Source: Cadophora sp. MPI-SDFR-AT-0126 (taxonomy: Eukaryota > Ascomycota > Leotiomycetes > Helotiales > Ploettnerulaceae). Taken from it: a stretch of 64,000 nucleotides of DNA. The notes beneath the pieces were generated by a model that saw nothing but the letters and a program-made list of their open reading frames with translations, searched no databases and was not told where the DNA came from. The position numbers were made by a program, and so were the translations under genes. The stretch lies in assembly GCA_020747065.1 (NCBI GenBank), contig JAGMVK010000006.1, positions 1,922,001-1,986,000 of the forward strand, given 5' to 3'. Shown piece after piece: positions 59,770 through 64,000 of this stretch. How positions within the stretch are numbered: the first letter of the stretch is position 1; the number at the start of each line of letters is the position of its first letter.

Positions 59770-61194
59770 CTACATTGGTGGCATACTTACTGGACCGGTG
59801 AAGGATGTGCCGTATTCAAGAGGGGTCTGGTTTGCGTACAGATTGCCGTTTTGGAAGTTGGCCTGCTGCTGGAACGTTTGCGTGGATCCATTCTGCCGTG
59901 GCGGTGGATTCGAGGGCGGTCCAGCAGGATTGTAGAATACCGGACCAACACCGTACTCTGGTCTTGGTAGTATCTGTCGTAGCTGTGTGCCAAATTGTGA
60001 TGGGAAGCCCATGGAAACAGGGTCTGGGGTATTCGGCGGTACTTGTTGGTGCTGAGGAATTGGAGGAGGTGGAAAGCCAGTAAGAACAGGAGGAGTTGAG
60101 TCATTCTGGGGCCTTATAGCAGAGGAATTGTGGTTCTGATATCCGGGCGTAGCACCAACGTTCACAGCCTCAACGGGAACGGCGGAGCCGACATTCATCC
60201 CTTCTATGTGTTGGTCGGAACGATTCGAAGTTGAATTGTCTTGTGAAATGCGACATAATGGATGAGACTGATCTTTGATATTCTCTGGATGAACTGTCCA
60301 TATCGGATCAAGGATTATCTCATCAGGATTTTGGGGCAGGCCCTTCTGTTTTCTGTCAAGAGCGAATTCATAGGTTTGTGGCATTCCTCGCAGGTTTGAA
60401 ATTGCCCCATTTCCCAGAGATCGAACATCAGCCTTAGTTCGGATAGGAGGTTTGCCAACTCGCCTGAAGACCAGGAAATGATAGTCTTTTACAAGATCCT
60501 GTCTCCGAGTATTGCCTTGACAACTGTCATAGAAATGGTCCCGTGTATTACACTTGGGACAACCGCTTACGAAGCCATATGAGTCCAAATGTCTTGTACA
60601 GTCTGCCAGTGTATGACCATGTTCCTGACAATTGCCACAAGTCCAACGAGGATAGACTTGTTCTGTGCTTGGCAGCATGTGATCTGATCCGTCTTTGGAG
60701 GCCTTTCGCTGAGGTTGTGAAGCCAGGTGACTGGGATTTGGGATATAAGAAGAGGCTGGTTGTGATGGACCGCAACTTTGGGGCTGCCAGACATGATCCC
60801 CGGCACCCAGTGTAAGAAGATCAGGCTGTGGATTGATACCAGGAAACGGATCTTCGGGGACTAGAGACGATCAGCAAATTCATCGTGGCATCAGGTACAT
60901 CCTTTCGTGGCTGATTGAAACCATCATTTGCAGCACTTCACTAGCTTCTGGGAGCTAGAATGGCAAGGAGGGAATTTTGAGGACACCTGCGAGTGTTGAA
61001 TACTCACAGAAATATGACCACGCTTGGTTCTCTGCTCTGTACTGGTGTGTGTCTGGGGTTAACAATGGCGCAGCACTCGCACCACTCTGTATCATCCAGA
61101 GGCACTCTGCGTAGTATGTGCGAATCGTCCAGTAATCCAGGTTTTCCTTTTCCGCTCTCTCCTTCATTAAAGGCAGTACTGAAGTGTATGGCAT
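59770..61194 (-). CDS. Protein with two CCHC zinc knuckles and a Pro/Asn/Gln-rich tail
   Basis: Two exons, 61194-61008 and 60860-59770, encode 425 residues; the 147-nt intron has a GTGAGT donor and a GCTGAT branch site. Residues ~1-62 are a helical, Tyr/Trp-rich domain (DYWTIRTYYAECLWMIQSG). After a linker come two knuckles of the form C-x2-C-x4-H-x4-C: CGNCQEHGHTLADC and CPKCNTRDHFYDSC. CCHC knuckles bind single-stranded RNA or DNA and also occur in retroelement Gag proteins, but no protease, reverse transcriptase or repeat ends are seen nearby. The last ~180 residues are Pro/Asn/Gln-rich and disordered. I do not recognise a named family; an RNA-binding role is inference. The first-exon join is the least certain part. 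Confidence 0.72.
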
Positions 61195-62758
61195 CGTGGT
61201 AGGTGGATAGTGATGCGTTGTATTTGGTTGTTAAAGATGAAGGAAGTTGAGTGGAGAGCATGCGCTCCCAAGATGAGGGTGGAAGGAGAAGTAAGAGAAT
61301 GAGGAAGGAAGGAAGGAAGGAAGGAAGGAAGGAAGGAAGGAAAGAGCGCTTGACACTGGTCACACGTGACAGGCAGAGAGGAACTTATTGACATTGGTGA
61401 CCAGATGATGGAGTCGAATTAAATCTAAGATAGAATAAAAGAAAAGGGGCAGTTTAGGTCTAAAGTTTGTTCAGTAGTAGGTCTGAATGTTTCAGAGTTC
61501 CGATGCACAATTTCTGTTTTTCGTGAGGTGGGTGACCCTTGGACGATTCTCGCTAAATTTTTGTTTGAGTTATCTATCTAAATAACGAGAAATCTGCCAT
61601 CCCTCGTCGTAAAGACGGGCGGTTAGTATCGTCGGGACGCCGCGATGCGCTTGTGGGTAACGAGGGTTCAAGTGGTTACTGAGGGCTCTAAGAAGTCTCC
61701 ATGGGTTACTTTGGTGCATAGCAACGGCTACTGGCTATTCTCTTCGGGGTCTGAGTTGGGGGCTTGTTATTACATCGCCTTCGGGCAATGGGAGCACCAG
61801 CGGCGGTCTTTCGAGATCGTCGTCGGGGCTTTTGTCACTTGCAACCTTTTTTCATGTTTTTTTTGTCAACTCAAAACTTTACAACATCTTACCGGTAAGC
61901 GACTCAATCCAATTTTTAGACCAATATTAAGCTCGTAGAAGCGCGGCACTAATAAATTGTAAGCCACTAATCCTCTTCTTCAAATAACATTTGAAAACCG
62001 ATAAATGAATCTATCGATTCTCTATTCGCAAATCACTTTACTAAAGCCTCTTGCAAATCGATATTTTATTTCAAACCGACTGCCTTATAGATACGTTTCG
62101 GAGAGATTAGTGGGGCAATCAAGGCTAACAAGCTTAAGCGAGTGCGACCAGTGAATGTCAACAATAACAAAAACCGACGAGTCGTATGATTCTTGTGCGG
62201 ATCAAGCATATGGTTCACAATCGCAGATAGAATTGAATGAAATGATCGTGACTAGGTGTTGCGATCTCTGCTCTTAGGTTTGCGAGCGGTGATACGCTTT
62301 TCCGACCTCTACTTATCGAGCGAGGGAGTTCATTGAAGTGCAGATAGGAAAGTAGTACCCACATACTATCTGAAAGTCTTGCTTATTAGGAAGTCTATAC
62401 TCTCTGACTGCGAAAGACTGTGAATGTCATGCGAGAGTATCTCGGCAAGTAACTTGTTGTTGTGTAACGCACGCGTGTTGTGTTGGGAAGCTGGTGTAAA
62501 TTTCTGTTTGTCGGATATATTTAATGTCACATACAAAACTTAGGACATCTGTAAGATTGATTAAACCGCTCCGAAGAGCCCTTTTGTTGATCCATCTGCA
62601 TCGGTGGGTGACTACCACGAGGCTGCGCGGAGCTAAATTCGCGCTAGTGCTCGCCCTTTCCTTTTTTGCCCACCCCAAGATAAATTCCTTCCGTCGACGA
62701 GTTCCAATGGAGATATAAACAAACATTAATACTCTCCGTGCTCTCAGCAACAGCGAGA
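61195..62758. other. Intergenic region between divergent genes, 1.56 kb
   Basis: Holds a GGAA microsatellite close to the zinc-knuckle gene, and an AT-rich part (61.9-62.5 kb) with no gene. At 62049-62062 the sequence TCTTGCAAATCGAT is one base off the ten-base motif core of the 44-52 kb array. Confidence 0.5.
61303..61342. repeat. (GGAA)10 microsatellite
   Basis: Ten perfect GGAA units, 109 bp upstream of the start codon of the zinc-knuckle gene (CT-rich on its coding strand). Confidence 0.95.
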
Positions 62759-63880
62759 ATGCCTCCACCAAGAGTGTATCGATCCATCAAGGATCAGTTT
62801 TACGTCGCTGCGGCCACTCGTCCACATCCAATCCCAGATGCGCGTGTAACCCAGGTCTACGAAGAGGTACGCGCTGAGGTTTGGCAAGAATACCCCGACG
62901 AGGATCCCGAGCTCCAACGCTATTTAACTGAGTACTATGCTTGGGCCAGACTTTGTAAGTGCTATCCTGTAATACATTGCCCTTGCCCTTGCCCTTTTCG
63001 CTGAGCCTCTGTTTTGCGCATTGCCCTCAACTCATGATCGAATTGAGGCTCTTGCAGTAGCTGACTAGTCTCAGTCCAGAAGTACTCGGAGTTTCCGGGT
63101 CGCAATGCCTATAAATCACTCTGGGAGGGCGAGAGAGTCAATCGCCACGTGGATAAACTATCGACCGACAAGGAAGCGAAGGAGTACATCAAGCAGATCT
63201 GCGATTTGGAGTTCAAGAACGGGGAGCTCAGAGACACCGTATCAGAGTCTGAGAAAACAATCATGGACTTGAGAGACGAGGTTGAACAGCTTTTGAGCCA
63301 ACTCGTCGAAAAGAAGCTGGAGGACCGATTGAGCAATGAGCTTGAGATCAAGATTCTAGCTCTAAAGCAGGAGCTCAGAGACGCCATATCTCGCAAATCC
63401 GATTACATCATGGCCAATCGCAAGATGAACGGTACCGTTGATGAACTGAACATAGTTCTCAAGAAAGCTGAGTCTGCCAACGAAGCACTTCAGTAGCTCA
63501 TCGATGAGAAACCCAGCCAGAAACCCACCACTGTCGATGCAGGCTGTCAATCCCAAGCCGTCGAGGAGTTCCCTGAAGATAATGTCAATCACGATGAAGC
63601 TACGGATAGCGAATCGAAGGATACCTCGTCTAAGCATGGCCGAAAAGACCTCACGATTCCCCGCCTGATAGAGAAACTCAAGAAGAAGATGCGTCTGCTG
63701 GTGGACAGAGATCTCAAAGTTCAGGCATTGGAAGCAGAGATTGCTCAGCTGAAGAGAGCTGCTAGCCACAACGCGCTGATGAACCGAAGTACCACTGCTG
63801 CTGGCTCAGAAGGCAAGGTCGATGAGTCTACCACTGCTGAGGAATCGAAGAACCCAAACAAGCGGCGCAGATTGGAATAA
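62759..63880 (+). pseudogene. Coiled-coil protein gene with one in-frame stop
   Basis: Two exons (62759-62954 and 63075-63880) are joined in phase (RLFQKYSEFPGRNAY). The combined frame has 333 sense codons apart from one TAG at 63494-63496 (codon ~206), where CTTCAG-TAG-CTCATC most simply derives from a second CAG. Downstream coding resumes in the same frame and ends naturally (PNKRRRLE, a nuclear-localisation-like tail). The N-terminus (MPPPRVYRSIKDQFYVAAAT) is followed by long heptad-rich helices (FKNGELRDTVSESEKTIMDL, KVQALEAEIAQLKRAA). The truncated product would keep the first coiled coil. An alternative 50-nt intron (63493-63542) removes the stop but shifts the frame and loses the second coiled coil, so I favour a nonsense change or a sequencing error. 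The family was not recognised. Confidence 0.65.
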
Positions 63881-64000
63881 ATACTGTTGGATGTCTATCT
63901 TTGGCTTGGAATTTGGTATGCGCGAGCAGTGATGAATGGCTTTCTCAGTATAGGAGTATGGGTTCATGGTATCGTGGAAAGCCTCTTCAGTCAATGTATG

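Overview
The window is nuclear DNA of a filamentous ascomycete (Pezizomycotina). Genes lie on both strands and are mostly broken by short 45-150 nt introns with GT..AG ends and CTNAC/CTGAY-like branch sites. The protein families are typical of moulds: a Zn2Cys6 transcription factor, a HET-domain gene, a GMC oxidoreductase, a Tri12-type MFS pump, a Frag1/DRAM/Sfk1 protein, a BCS1-like AAA protein, an AzgA-type purine permease and a Pho85-type kinase. A leotiomycete-like relative is possible, but this cannot be decided from the sequence alone. Exon models were built by reading the frames and splice sites and checking phase; none was tested against transcripts.

Layout. 0-13 kb: a 5'-truncated methyltransferase-like gene; a small NAD(P)-binding protein divergent from a Zn2Cys6 regulator; a secreted seven-exon GMC oxidoreductase; a small secreted Pro/Gly-rich protein; a secreted Asn/Ser-rich protein. 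13-18 kb: gene-free DNA ending in a CT-rich leader. 18-29 kb: a cAMP-receptor-like GPCR, a Tri12-like MFS pump, a Frag1/DRAM/Sfk1 protein, an unresolved 2-kb block, and a CECR5-type HAD hydrolase. 30-44 kb: a Cps1-like glycosyltransferase, a BCS1-like AAA ATPase, a VOC/glyoxalase-fold protein, a HET gene broken by a stop codon, a septin-like GTPase with a membrane tail, and a Pho85/PhoA-like kinase. 44-53 kb: a 9-kb stretch with no recognisable gene. 53-64 kb: a second methyltransferase-like gene, an AzgA-like permease, a two-zinc-knuckle protein, and a coiled-coil gene interrupted by one stop codon.

The strongest unexplained signal is in the 44-52 kb gene desert. A short element with core TGTTGCANNTCGNA recurs about 19 times there, mainly in one orientation, in DNA that otherwise looks unrelated. 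A 16-nt exact match to one copy lies at 27.1 kb in another unexplained block. Chance predicts about 0.1 occurrence of the ten fixed bases in the whole window. The element could be a regulatory or chromatin motif, a locus for short non-coding RNAs, or the remains of a short dispersed repeat; the sequence alone does not decide.

Functional links are modest. The NAD(P)-binding gene, the Zn2Cys6 regulator and the GMC oxidoreductase are adjacent and could form a small oxidative-metabolism neighbourhood. The GPCR and the Pho85-type kinase are nutrient-signalling genes. No complete biosynthetic cluster is visible.
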